From Bdellovibrio sp. (GTDB taxonomy: Bacteria; Bdellovibrionota; Bdellovibrionia; Bdellovibrionales; Bdellovibrionaceae): 57,302 bases of DNA. Positions 17,528 through 25,923 of this stretch are shown here, piece after piece. The position numbers and the translations under genes were made by a program. The notes under the pieces were generated by a model. It searched no databases, was not told the DNA's origin, and saw only the letters and a program-made list of their open reading frames with translations. The stretch's first letter is position 1. Each line of letters opens with the position of its first letter. Location: the NCBI GenBank assembly GCA_014378765.1, contig JACMNA010000095.1, positions 1 through 57,302 of the forward strand, in the 5' to 3' direction.

Positions 17528-17590
17528 GTGGTTTCAAAAGGTTTGCGTTTTGTAGCTAAGTTCTTGATATTACAAGCCTTTACTTTTTAG
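17528..17590 (+). CDS. Possible 20-residue leader or mini-peptide
   Basis: A GTG start at 17528 is preceded at 6 bases by a perfect AGGAGG (17516-17521), the strongest ribosome binding site in the region. The frame runs 20 codons to TAG at 17588-17590. The peptide is basic then hydrophobic (SKGLRFVAKFLILQAF), with four phenylalanines. The bases ctacctc just after the stop could pair with the ribosome binding site. It could be a leader peptide for iscS-mnmA, a small membrane-active peptide, or chance. Confidence 0.4.
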   Translation: MVSKGLRFVAKFLILQAFTF

Positions 17591-17667
17591 CTACCTCACT
17601 TAACATTAACCGCCCAACTAACTTCAGAATCTTCAGTGCCGTTAGATTCACTTAAGCCACGGGCTAG

Positions 17668-17696
17668 GGGTCCGGTGTTGCACCCGTTACGGGCCC
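17668..17696. other. GC-rich block with two competing hairpins
   Basis: In a locally AT-rich region this block can fold as GGGTCC (17668-17673) with GGGCCC (17691-17696), enclosing a small GGTG/CACC hairpin (17674-17677 with 17681-17684). Alternatively CCCG (17683-17686) can pair with CGGG (17690-17693). The two folds exclude each other. No T-run follows, so it is not a standard terminator. It lies about 85 bases upstream of the iscS start. Confidence 0.4.
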
Positions 17697-17781
17697 GGCC
17701 TTATGCAAAGCGAACGTTCTTAGTTTAAGCTAACTAGTTAAAACTTTTCAAATATTTCAAATTCGTGTACATAAAGACTCC

Positions 17782-19008
17782 ATGAATGATCCCTTGCAAA
17801 ATCAGTCTTTAACATCAAGAAATGTTCGCATTTATTTGGATCATAATGCGACAACTCCGCCGGCACCGGTCTTGGCCGCGCGTTGGAGTGAGCTCTTGTT
17901 TGTAACGGGCAATCCTTCGTCAATTCATAATGAAAGTCGTATGCCAAAAGCTTGGCTACGTGAAACTAGACAAAAGTTTGCAAATTATTTGAATTGCTCA
18001 CCGTTAGAAATTATTTTTAATTCGGGCGCAAGTGAAGGCAATAGTTCTATTTTAAAATCTGCTTGGCAATTGCGCAATCAAAACCGCAACGAAATCATTG
18101 TCAGCCAAGTTGAGCATCCGAGCGTAATTAAAACGGCTGAACATTTACAAGCTCAAGGTGCGATTGTGCATTGGGTTCCCGTCGACCGAGCTGGCCTTAT
18201 TGATTTAGATTTTATTAAAAATAAATTATCAGAAAAAACTCTACTGGTATCGGTCATGTTTGCAAATAACGAGACGGGTTCTATATTTCCAATTAAAGAA
18301 ATCGCGGCATTGGCCCACCAAGCGGGCGCACTGATGCACGCCGACTGCGTACAACTACTTGGAAAATATAATCTTGAACAACACCCTGAGAAATTAAAAA
18401 TTTTTGATTTAGATTACGCCACCTTTTCGGCGCACAAGTTTTACGCCTTGGCGGGCACCGGAGTTGTTTTCATTAAAAAAAATTCACCTTGGGTTCCACT
18501 CGTGCACGGGGGCGGACAAGAACGCGGTCGGCGCGGAGGAACTGAAAATGTTTTAGGAATTGCCAGTTTGGGAATTGTACTTGATGAATTAAAAGCGGCC
18601 AAAGTTCACGTCGATGAAATGCTGAGACTAAGAAATTTACTTGAAAGTTCGATATTAGCCCGCATCGACGGCTGCACGATCACCGCGGCCGAAGGCGCAA
18701 GGTTGGCGAATACTTCAAGTCTAGTCATGACCAATGTTGATGGTGAAACGTTACTAATGAGTTTAGATTTAAAAGGATTTTCGGTTAGCACCGGAGCCGC
18801 GTGCAGCAGCGGTAACCCTGAACCAAGCCCAGTCTTACTTGCGATGGGCTTATCGCGCATTGAGGCGCAAAGCTCGCTGCGCATTAGCTTAGGATGGCAA
18901 ACAACCGAAGAACAAATTATTCTTTTTGTTAATACCTTAGTTGAAGTTGTAGCTAAACTTCGTGAAATAAATCTTACCGGCAAGGATTTGACCCATGCCG
19001 TCTCTTAA
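17782..19008 (+). CDS. iscS: Cysteine desulfurase (IscS/NifS family)
   Basis: This PLP enzyme takes sulfur from cysteine and holds it as a persulfide for delivery to acceptor proteins. The 408 residues show IYLDHNATTPP at the N-terminus, the PLP lysine K219 (TFSAHKFYALAGTG), GGGQERGRRGGTEN, and the active loop cysteine C341 (STGAACSSGNPEPS). The usual SGATESNN is SGASEGN here. It overlaps mnmA by 14 bases, so the obvious acceptor is MnmA for 2-thiouridine in tRNA; supply to iron-sulfur clusters, for example of MtaB, is also possible. No iscU or sufS is seen in the window, though sufE is at 44.7 kb. Confidence 0.93.
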   Translation: MNDPLQNQSLTSRNVRIYLDHNATTPPAPVLAARWSELLFVTGNPSSIHNESRMPKAWLRETRQKFANYLNCSPLEIIFNSGASEGNSSILKSAWQLRNQNRNEIIVSQVEHPSVIKTAEHLQAQGAIVHWVPVDRAGLIDLDFIKNKLSEKTLLVSVMFANNETGSIFPIKEIAALAHQAGALMHADCVQLLGKYNLEQHPEKLKIFDLDYATFSAHKFYALAGTGVVFIKKNSPWVPLVHGGGQERGRRGGTENVLGIASLGIVLDELKAAKVHVDEMLRLRNLLESSILARIDGCTITAAEGARLANTSSLVMTNVDGETLLMSLDLKGFSVSTGAACSSGNPEPSPVLLAMGLSRIEAQSSLRISLGWQTTEEQIILFVNTLVEVVAKLREINLTGKDLTHAVS

Positions 19009-20104
19009 CGAAAAAAAGAATTCAAAAGGCCGAGTGCTAGTAGCCATGAGTGGCGGCGTTGACAGTTCGGTTGCGGCCGCGCTGTTAGTTGAGCAAGGCT
19101 ACGAAGTAATCGGCGCTACGATGCAGGTATGGGATTACACCAGTTGCGATATAACCGAAGGCAGTGGCACGTGCTGTTCAAGTCTTGACGTCGATGATGC
19201 CCGTAGCGTTGCGGATAAATTAAATATTCCGTTCTACGTACTTAACTGCGAAGCAAAATTCAAAGCTTCAGTAATTGATCCTTTCATTAAAGCTTATTTG
19301 AATGCGCAGACGCCTTTACCGTGCGTCAATTGCAATACGTATTTAAAATTCGATCACCTCATTAAAAAAATGAAAGAGCTCGATTGTGATTATTTATCAA
19401 CTGGTCACTACGCTCAGATTGTGACTAACGAAAAAGGCCAAGCTCAAATAAAAACGTCGACCGATGATTGGAAAGATCAAACTTATTTTTTGTTCACAAT
19501 TGATCCCGAAATTGTTCCAAAATTATTATTTCCGATTGGTCATTTGAAAAAACCTCAGGTGCGCGAGATTGCCGAAGCCAAAGGTCTTGTGGTCGCCAAG
19601 AAAAAAGATTCGACCGGAATTTGCTTTGTGGGCGCAAAGGGCTACGAGCAGTTTATTAAAGAAAATGTCGCGGCCGATATACTAGCTTCTAAAAAAGGCC
19701 AGATTAAAAGATTTCCTTCGGGCGAAGTCATGGGTGCGCACGAGGGCATTCACCTTTACACGATTGGTCAAGGTAAGGGTTTAGGAATGACTTACCACGA
19801 AAAACTTTTCGTAATTTCAATCAAGGCTGAAGACAATAGCGTTTGGGTCGGCGAAGAAAAATATTTACTAAAAGATGAAGTTAATATTATTGAGCCGCAG
19901 TGGTTGACCGAAATTGAAGAGGGCGCTGAGTACCAGGTAAAAATTCGGTACCAGCATCAAGGGTCGGCCGCCGTCATATCTAAAACTGAAAACGGCTACA
20001 AATTAAAATTTAAAGAGGCCCAGCGGGCGGTGACTCCGGGCCAAGCGGCCGTACTTTATAAAAATCAACAATTGGTAGGGGGCGGATGGATTACCCTGAA
20101 CTAA
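18995..20104 (+). CDS. mnmA: tRNA-specific 2-thiouridylase MnmA
   Basis: MnmA activates U34 of Lys, Glu and Gln tRNAs with ATP and exchanges oxygen for sulfur. The 369 residues show the PP-loop SGGVDSS (19-25), the substrate segment GTCCSSLDVDDAR, the first catalytic cysteine in PCVNCN (C113) and the second in DSTGICFVG (C210), then the central and C-terminal barrel domains ending with the family phrase PGQAAVLYKNQQLVGGGWI. All key parts are present. The start overlaps iscS by 14 bases and the end overlaps mtaB by 19 bases, which links sulfur donor, thiolation enzyme and a methylthiolation enzyme in one operon. Confidence 0.97.
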   Translation: MPSLNEKKNSKGRVLVAMSGGVDSSVAAALLVEQGYEVIGATMQVWDYTSCDITEGSGTCCSSLDVDDARSVADKLNIPFYVLNCEAKFKASVIDPFIKAYLNAQTPLPCVNCNTYLKFDHLIKKMKELDCDYLSTGHYAQIVTNEKGQAQIKTSTDDWKDQTYFLFTIDPEIVPKLLFPIGHLKKPQVREIAEAKGLVVAKKKDSTGICFVGAKGYEQFIKENVAADILASKKGQIKRFPSGEVMGAHEGIHLYTIGQGKGLGMTYHEKLFVISIKAEDNSVWVGEEKYLLKDEVNIIEPQWLTEIEEGAEYQVKIRYQHQGSAAVISKTENGYKLKFKEAQRAVTPGQAAVLYKNQQLVGGGWITLN

Positions 20105-21486
20105 GTGCGCCCACGGCATCTGCGCCCACGTCATTAATTCCGAATGCAAAGCCTAACGCGCGCTATGAGTTCGTGGTGCATACTTTCGGTTGCAAAGTAA
20201 ATACTTACGACACCGGCCTTATTCAAAAAAATTTAACTTCGCACGGTAACATTGGAATTTCGGATCGAAGTTTAACAACGGCCGTGCATGTACTTAACAC
20301 TTGCGCCGTAACGGCCGAAGCCACTCAGCAGGCCGTGCGCCTGATTCGTAAAATTAAGTCGAAGCAACCGCTAGCGACGGTTGTGGTCACCGGTTGCGCC
20401 GCGCAAGTTGATACGGGCGCATTTGAAAATTTGCCGGGCGCAAATTTAATTGTAGCCAACTCGCATAAGGGCTTACTTCCGCAATTACTAGATCAGTATT
20501 TTAAGGGCGAGTTGAAAGATAAAGTTTTTAAATCCAACATATTTAAGAAAGAAGATCTTGAAATTGGCGGTGGCGAAGAGCTTCAACACACCCGCAGCTT
20601 TTTAAAAATTCAAGACGGCTGTAATAGTTTTTGCACATTCTGCATTATTCCGTACGCGCGCGGACAAAGCCGGTCTATTCCGATTGAACAATTGCTTATG
20701 AAAATTAATTCACTCCACCGCGAAGGCGTACAAGAAGTGGTCTTAACCGGCGTGCATATCGGCGACTACGAAGACGCTAGTTACTCTTCTTGCCAAGGAC
20801 TTGAATCCCTCATTGAACACGTGCTAGCGAAAACGAATATTCCCAGAATCAGACTTTCATCGCTTGAGCCGATTGAGCTCACCGATAGGCTATTAGCGCT
20901 GTATCAAAATCCAAGATTATGTCCGCATTTTCATATGAGCATTCAAAGTGGCGATACCAATGTACTTCAGCAAATGAAAAGAAAATATACCGAGCAAAAT
21001 GTGCGAAGCGCGCTACAGGCCATTCAGTCCTACGTGCCGGGCGCACATGTCGGCATGGATGTCATCGCCGGGTTTCCATCTGAAACCGATGAGCAATTTG
21101 AGAATACCTATAAAATTTTAGCCGAAACACCGTGGACGCGGCTGCACGTTTTTCCTTATAGCGAAAGGCAAGGCACGCGCGCGGCCCTACTGCCGCAACT
21201 GAATATGGCAAAGCGTAAAGAGCGTGCGGCGAGACTCCGCGAGCTAAGTTTACACCGGCACCAAGCTGAAGCGCTTAAGCAAGTTGGTACAACTAAAAAA
21301 GCGCTGGTTCTAAATAAACTTTCTAACACGACTCAAGCTTTATCGCGAGACTACTGGGCGCTTGATTTGGGTTTAAACGAAACCCAGCATAGCCATTTAA
21401 AAAATACTGAAATTGAAGTCGTCATTGAATCCGTTGAGCTTAAGCAAATGGATGTAATTTTAAAAGCCCGTGGATTTTCATCATGA
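20086..21486 (+). CDS. mtaB: tRNA t6A37 methylthiotransferase MtaB
   Basis: MtaB is a radical-SAM enzyme with two iron-sulfur clusters that turns t6A at position 37 into ms2t6A. The N-terminal MTTase domain shows the cluster cysteines C36 (HTFGCKVNTYDT), C73 (LNTCAVT) and C104 (TGCAAQ); the radical-SAM cysteines are C179, C183 and C186 (CNSFCTFC). FGCKVNTYD is typical of the MtaB/YqeV branch rather than MiaB or RimO. The C-terminal region is TRAM-like (about 395-466). It overlaps mnmA by 19 bases and rnc by 4. TsaE, which helps make its t6A substrate, is encoded 4 kb upstream. Confidence 0.93.
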   Translation: MDYPELSAPTASAPTSLIPNAKPNARYEFVVHTFGCKVNTYDTGLIQKNLTSHGNIGISDRSLTTAVHVLNTCAVTAEATQQAVRLIRKIKSKQPLATVVVTGCAAQVDTGAFENLPGANLIVANSHKGLLPQLLDQYFKGELKDKVFKSNIFKKEDLEIGGGEELQHTRSFLKIQDGCNSFCTFCIIPYARGQSRSIPIEQLLMKINSLHREGVQEVVLTGVHIGDYEDASYSSCQGLESLIEHVLAKTNIPRIRLSSLEPIELTDRLLALYQNPRLCPHFHMSIQSGDTNVLQQMKRKYTEQNVRSALQAIQSYVPGAHVGMDVIAGFPSETDEQFENTYKILAETPWTRLHVFPYSERQGTRAALLPQLNMAKRKERAARLRELSLHRHQAEALKQVGTTKKALVLNKLSNTTQALSRDYWALDLGLNETQHSHLKNTEIEVVIESVELKQMDVILKARGFSS

Positions 21487-22214
21487 TGAAAATTGATTAC
21501 GCTGAATTTCAAAATAGGGTCGATTATTCTTTTAAAAAAGAAATTCTCTTAATCGAAGCTTTAACGCACAAAAGTTTTTCAATTGAAGAAAACAAAAACC
21601 AACGCCATAACGAACGCCTCGAGTTTTTAGGGGATTCAGTATTAAATTTTGTCATTGCGGCCGATTTAGTGAAGCAATTCCCAGCCGATGCCGAAGGCTT
21701 ACTTTCCAAAAAGCGCGCTAGCCTGGTGAACCAGACGACACTTGCGGAAATTTCTAAAAAACTGAACTTAACCAAGTTTATTAAATTTGGCCCGGGTGAA
21801 GTGAAACAAGGCAGTCCTTCAAATCCGCGTATTTTGGCTTCGGCGGTCGAAGCGCTTATCGGCGCAATCTTTTTAGATTCAGATTATCCGACGGTTGAGC
21901 ATTGGGTTTTAAAATTATTTAAAGACATTTCTAGCGAACAAAGTGAAGGCATTAGTAATGCTTTTGATTTTAAAACGCGGTTACAAGAACTAACTCAGAA
22001 ACACAAATTAGGAACGCCCACGTACGAAGTTTTAATAACTACGGGACCCTCGCATAAGCCGCACTTTTTGGTATCGCTTCAGCTCAACCAAATTGAAAAA
22101 TCACGCGCCGAGGGTGCAAGCAAAAAGGCCGCCGAGCAATTAGCGGCCGAAATCTATTTAAAAGAATTAATAAGCAGTCGTCCACAGGTAAAGGGAGAAA
22201 AGCATGGCATTTAA
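21483..22214 (+). CDS. rnc: Ribonuclease III
   Basis: RNase III cuts double-stranded RNA, including the rRNA precursor. The 243 residues include the signature HNERLEFLGDSVLNFVIA with the catalytic Glu and Asp, the second acidic site ASAVEALIGAIFLDSD, and a C-terminal double-stranded RNA binding domain (about 160-232: FDFKTRLQELTQKHKLGTPTYEV ... GASKKAAEQLAAEIYL). The order rnc-era is widely conserved, and der follows here as well. It overlaps mtaB by 4 bases and era by 11. Confidence 0.97.
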   Translation: MMKIDYAEFQNRVDYSFKKEILLIEALTHKSFSIEENKNQRHNERLEFLGDSVLNFVIAADLVKQFPADAEGLLSKKRASLVNQTTLAEISKKLNLTKFIKFGPGEVKQGSPSNPRILASAVEALIGAIFLDSDYPTVEHWVLKLFKDISSEQSEGISNAFDFKTRLQELTQKHKLGTPTYEVLITTGPSHKPHFLVSLQLNQIEKSRAEGASKKAAEQLAAEIYLKELISSRPQVKGEKHGI

Positions 22215-23106
22215 AGCAGGGTTTCTAGGTCTAATTGGTCAGCCGAACGCTGGTAAAAGTTCACTAATGAACTATTTAATTGATCAAAAAGTTTCAATTG
22301 TAACCGCAAAGCCCCAAACGACACGAAGACGTATCTTAGGCATTCACACTGATAAAGCCGCACAGATTATTTTTATCGATGCGCCCGGCATCGTAAAAGC
22401 CGAAAAAGGACTTAACGCATTTCTAGAACGAGAAGCCTTAGATGTTATTAGCGAAAGTGATGTGTTGCTGGCGGTTTTAAGCATCGACGAAAAAGATGCA
22501 GACTCTACGCTACGTATCATTGAACTTGTGAAAAATTCTAAAAAGCCTTGGATGGCCGTCATTACCAAAACTGACGTTAGCGAAAAAGCACACCGAATCA
22601 TGATCATTAAAAATATGGTCGAGTCTTTAGGGATTCAGTGTTTGCAGGTTTCAATTTTGAAAGACGGTAAGGCCGGGCGAAATAATATTTTAGATAATTT
22701 AAAAACGCTTTTACCAGATTCACCAGCGCCGCTTTACGATTCAGAATTATACACCACTGAAAATGTGAAAGATTTAGTGGCCGAAATTGTCCGTGAAAAA
22801 TGTTTTCTCCATTTATCACAAGAGCTTCCTTACCAAATGGCGGTGCAAGTGCGTCAGTTTAATGAGGACACTAAACCCTGCCCTAAGATCTACGTCGACG
22901 TAATTGTCGGTAAAGAAAGTCATAAACCCATCGTGATTGGTCAAGGCGCGCAGATTATAAAAAAAATTAGTCAAGAAGCCAGAGAAGAAGTTGAAAAATT
23001 AATGGATCAAAAAGTTTTCCTCGAATTGAACGTGATCGTTCGAGAAAATTGGTATGACCACAATCAAACTATGAAAGAATTGGGTTATGTCATTGAACGC
23101 AAGTAA
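22204..23106 (+). CDS. era: GTPase Era
   Basis: Era binds the 3' end of 16S rRNA and helps assemble the 30S subunit. The 300-residue protein has G1 GQPNAGKSS, the Thr pair of G2 (KPQTTRRR), G3 DAPG, and G4 TKTD in place of the usual NKxD, then a C-terminal KH domain (about 200-290: EIVREKCFLHLSQELPYQMAV ... GQGAQIIKKISQEAREEVEKLM). The asparagine-to-threonine change at G4 is seen in some Era-type proteins and keeps the Asp that reads guanine. It is preceded by GGGAGAAAGC and overlaps rnc and der. Confidence 0.96.
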   Translation: MAFKAGFLGLIGQPNAGKSSLMNYLIDQKVSIVTAKPQTTRRRILGIHTDKAAQIIFIDAPGIVKAEKGLNAFLEREALDVISESDVLLAVLSIDEKDADSTLRIIELVKNSKKPWMAVITKTDVSEKAHRIMIIKNMVESLGIQCLQVSILKDGKAGRNNILDNLKTLLPDSPAPLYDSELYTTENVKDLVAEIVREKCFLHLSQELPYQMAVQVRQFNEDTKPCPKIYVDVIVGKESHKPIVIGQGAQIIKKISQEAREEVEKLMDQKVFLELNVIVRENWYDHNQTMKELGYVIERK

Positions 23107-24445
23107 TGAAATCAGTCTATTAGCATCAAAGGTGGCCATCATTGGCCGGCCAAACGTTGGCAAATCAACGTTGTTTAACATTTTGACCGACTCTAGAAAA
23201 TCAGTCGTCAAAGATCGTGCCGGCGTTACCCGTGATATCATTATCGAGCCGGCCGATATCTGGGGTAAAAAAATTGACCTTATCGACACCGGCGGTGTAA
23301 CCGAGTCGCAAGATTTATTTTCGAAATTGATTAAAGAGCAAGTTTCTGACTTTTTGCATTCGGTTGATTTCATTATCGCCGTGATGGATGGTCGCATTGG
23401 CCTTGTGCCCGAAGATCGCGACATCATTAAAATTGCAAAGCAAACGGGGCGCCCGATGCTTTTAGTGATTAATAAAGTTGATCAGCACCATGAAGACGAT
23501 ATTGCAAAAGCCGACTTTCATGAGTTTGGTCTAGACGTCGTTGCGGCCTCGTTCGAACAACGGCGCGGTGTAGCCGAAGTGATGGAGTGGATTCAAAAAG
23601 TCGTTCCCGATAATAAAGAGACCATTAAAGAAGGCGAACGCATTGCCATGGTCGGAAAGCCTAACGTAGGTAAAAGTTCGCTCTGCAATCAATTATTAGG
23701 CGCACACCGCATGCTGGTATCGGAAGTTGCGGGCACCACGGTCGATTCGGTCGATTCGCCTTTTATCTACAACGAGAAAAAATATATTATCGTGGATACC
23801 GCGGGCCTACGTCGTCAATCACGACGTGAAGACGATATCGAAATTATTTCGGCCTTTAAGTCGAAAGAGTCAATCCGTCGTTGTGATATCGTACTTCTAG
23901 TGGTGGATGGCCTTGAAGGCCCCACTGAGCAAGACGCCAAAATTATGCAACAAATTTTAGAAGATCATAAGGGTGTGATCGTCGTTGCCAATAAATCTGA
24001 TTTGGCTTCACAAGAAGTTCCGCAGTACCGCGAAAAATTTAAAGAGCAAGTTAAACAGAACTTTCACTTCTTTATCGACGTGCCGGTGGTATTTACCTCG
24101 GCCATGACGGGGGCGGGGCTTGATGATTTATTTAAGGCGATTGAAGAAGTCAGTAATAAATTAAGCACTAAAATTTCAACCGGCGATCTTAACAATTTTT
24201 TCTTTGAGACAATTCGTAAAGCGCCGGCACCGGTTTGGGGAATTAAAAACGTTAAATTTTACTACTTAACGCAAACAAATCAAGTGCCACCGGCCTTCAT
24301 CGCATTTGCCAATTATCCGGATGGGGTTACGCCTTCGTACCGCCGATTTTTAATTAAACACATTAAAGAAGAATTTAACCTACACGGAATTCCGATTCGG
24401 ATTTTTTGTATGAAATCACGACGGGGTGGCGAGAAAGATGCCTAA
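23087..24445 (+). CDS. der: GTPase Der (EngA), double G domain
   Basis: Der is needed for 50S ribosome assembly and is unusual in having two G domains in a row. Here G1 motifs are GRPNVGKST in the first domain and GKPNVGKSS in the second; the other motifs DTGG, NKVD and DTAG, NKSD are also present. The C-terminal KH-like domain ends with HGIPIRIFCMKSRR. The 452-residue length is normal. The start overlaps era by 20 bases, with the era stop inside its first codons, and the end overlaps the sodium symporter gene. Together with rnc and era it forms a ribosome-assembly block. Confidence 0.97.
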   Translation: MSLNASNEISLLASKVAIIGRPNVGKSTLFNILTDSRKSVVKDRAGVTRDIIIEPADIWGKKIDLIDTGGVTESQDLFSKLIKEQVSDFLHSVDFIIAVMDGRIGLVPEDRDIIKIAKQTGRPMLLVINKVDQHHEDDIAKADFHEFGLDVVAASFEQRRGVAEVMEWIQKVVPDNKETIKEGERIAMVGKPNVGKSSLCNQLLGAHRMLVSEVAGTTVDSVDSPFIYNEKKYIIVDTAGLRRQSRREDDIEIISAFKSKESIRRCDIVLLVVDGLEGPTEQDAKIMQQILEDHKGVIVVANKSDLASQEVPQYREKFKEQVKQNFHFFIDVPVVFTSAMTGAGLDDLFKAIEEVSNKLSTKISTGDLNNFFFETIRKAPAPVWGIKNVKFYYLTQTNQVPPAFIAFANYPDGVTPSYRRFLIKHIKEEFNLHGIPIRIFCMKSRRGGEKDA

Positions 24446-25808
24446 ACGATCTTCTTTTAGAAATCGTTTTTCGTTTTACTTGCTGGCCATCGGTAGCGCC
24501 TGCGGGCTGGGTAACCTTTGGCGTTTCCCTTACATCGTCGGCGAAAATGGGGGCGGCGCTTTTTTATTACTTTACGTTTTTTTAGCGTTAACCGTTGGAA
24601 TGACTTTATTAATCGCTGAACTAATGTTGGGTCACTTTACCGGCGTCAGCGTTTTAGCTGCTTCCAGAAAAGTTTCGATTCAATCGAAAAAACCCATCGC
24701 GGCCTTCGGCTGGCTCAGCGTTATTATTAGTGCGGTTACCTTAGCGTATTACTCTGTAATCTGTGGTTGGGTTTTACATTACCTCACTCAATTTATAATG
24801 AGCCTTTTTCAAAGCGATTCAAGCGCATATTTAAGTCATATGTCCGTCACGATGCTGCAACAAAATGGTTGGTTGCAATTTATGCTAGCCAGCGTGCATT
24901 TACTTATTTCAGTGGTGATTATTGTGAAAGGACTAGGCGATGGGGTCGAGCGCTGGATTACTTCGCTATTACCGGTATTTGGATTGCTGGTCGTGGTTTT
25001 ACTAATTGGCTCACTATCACTCGATTCAACACCTGATGTTTTACGATTTTTGTTTTACCCAGATTTTTCAAAATTAAATTGGAATTCACTCGGCCACGCC
25101 GTGGGTCACGTGTTCTTTACGCTCTCTTTAGGTTTTGGTACGATGGTCACCTTCGGCAGTTATTTTCGTAAAGATGAAGAGCATTTACCCACGTTGGGCT
25201 TACGGGTAACGCTGATTGATACTTTAATTTCAATCGTGGCCGTGCTGCTAATTTTTCCGATTGCGTTTTCGACAACGAAGCAGCCACTGACTGACCCAAG
25301 CCTTTTATTTGAAGTTTTACCGCGTTTCTTATCAACCTATAAGGGCGGTGTAATATTCGGGCTTACATTTTTTTTATGCCTATGGCTTGCCGCTTTGAAT
25401 GCAAGTTTAGGCTTACTAGAGACCATCACCGCGAACTTAGTCGAAAAAAGACCGCATCTTAAACGTTCGGTCGCGGCTTCGATTTCGGGTTTGGCGATTT
25501 TATTTGTGACCGTGTTTCCGGCGTTTTCTGGATCATTATTTAAAAGTTTTAAATTACGGGGTCACGGACTGATTGAAATTTTTGATTCGTTTTTAATTAA
25601 CGGACTTTTACCCATAGCCGGCCTTGGCATGGTGATTATCGTCACCCTAGGACTAACCGAAAATGATCGTAAGGAATTATTCTTGCACGAAAAAAGTATA
25701 ACCAGCCAAACGATGTACCCACACTGGCGAAGTGCTTTGAAATGGGTTGTGCCGGCCGTAATTGTACTAGGATTGCTGTTGCAAGTTTTAGGTCTTTTTT
25801 TCGCATAA
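24438..25808 (+). CDS. Sodium-dependent transporter, neurotransmitter:sodium symporter family
   Basis: A polytopic inner-membrane transporter of the SNF/NSS family (LeuT-like), probably importing an amino acid with sodium. The first span has the family hallmark GSACGLGNLWRFPYIVGENGGGAFLLLY, which contains the substrate and Na1/Na2 sites. Eleven to twelve hydrophobic segments follow in about 456 residues. I place the start at the ATG at 24438 (overlap of 8 bases with der); an in-frame GTG at 24426 is the alternative and would add four residues. The substrate cannot be inferred. It is the last gene of the iscS-to-der run, and a hairpin follows at 25821. Confidence 0.92.
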   Translation: MPKRSSFRNRFSFYLLAIGSACGLGNLWRFPYIVGENGGGAFLLLYVFLALTVGMTLLIAELMLGHFTGVSVLAASRKVSIQSKKPIAAFGWLSVIISAVTLAYYSVICGWVLHYLTQFIMSLFQSDSSAYLSHMSVTMLQQNGWLQFMLASVHLLISVVIIVKGLGDGVERWITSLLPVFGLLVVVLLIGSLSLDSTPDVLRFLFYPDFSKLNWNSLGHAVGHVFFTLSLGFGTMVTFGSYFRKDEEHLPTLGLRVTLIDTLISIVAVLLIFPIAFSTTKQPLTDPSLLFEVLPRFLSTYKGGVIFGLTFFLCLWLAALNASLGLLETITANLVEKRPHLKRSVAASISGLAILFVTVFPAFSGSLFKSFKLRGHGLIEIFDSFLINGLLPIAGLGMVIIVTLGLTENDRKELFLHEKSITSQTMYPHWRSALKWVVPAVIVLGLLLQVLGLFFA

Positions 25809-25820
25809 TTATTGGAAATA

Positions 25821-25837
25821 CGTCTTACAATAAGACG
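25821..25837 (+). terminator. Short hairpin after the symporter gene
   Basis: Seven-base perfect arms (cgtctta and taagacg) with a three-base loop start 13 bases after the stop codon. No clean T-run follows, so as an intrinsic terminator it would be weak; it may mark the 3' end of the iscS-to-symporter transcript. Confidence 0.45.
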
Positions 25838-25896
25838 CTTCGTTGCCAAAAATATTTCATTATACCTTTTGTTTTATTTTAAATCTCCGAAAAGGT

Positions 25897-25913
25897 CTTA
25901 TCAGTCGGATAAG
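25897..25913 (+). promoter_or_regulatory. Hairpin covering the ribosome binding site of the gene at 25924
   Basis: Six-base arms cttatc (25897-25902) and gataag (25908-25913) flank a five-base loop. The second arm overlaps the start of the AAGGGG ribosome binding site (25911-25916), so folding would hide it. This could set a low or conditional translation rate. Confidence 0.35.
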
Positions 25914-25923
25914 GGGATTTTAG

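Larger units (their letters stand above)
17419..17781. other. 363-base intergenic region between divergent genes
   Basis: This is the only stretch over 300 bases without a sizeable gene. It holds an inverted repeat with 8-base arms (17448-17455 and 17466-17473), a 20-codon ORF with an ideal ribosome binding site (17528-17590), a short hairpin inside that ORF (cttg-atatta-caag) and a GC-rich foldable block (17668-17696). I see no tRNA, tmRNA, SRP RNA or RNase P RNA signature in it. Confidence 0.7.

Noticed and set aside
17419-17781. Housekeeping RNA gene (tmRNA, 4.5S SRP RNA, RNase P RNA, 6S RNA) in the largest gap
   Set aside because: I looked for the GGAAGCAGC loop, tag-like reading frames with a tRNA-like end, and the RNase P core; none is present.
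17738-17947. 69-codon minus-strand frame overlapping the iscS start
   Set aside because: No ribosome binding site and antisense to the IscS N-terminus; a shadow.
18606-18983. 125-codon minus-strand frame inside iscS
   Set aside because: Antisense to the conserved active loop region of cysteine desulfurase; composition typical of a shadow frame.
22204-23106. Defective Era because G4 reads TKTD rather than NKxD
   Set aside because: The Asp that recognises guanine is kept and all other G motifs and the KH domain are intact; this is a known type of variation.
22999-23427. 142-codon minus-strand frame over the era/der junction
   Set aside because: Antisense to well-conserved G-domain sequence; no domain and poor start context.
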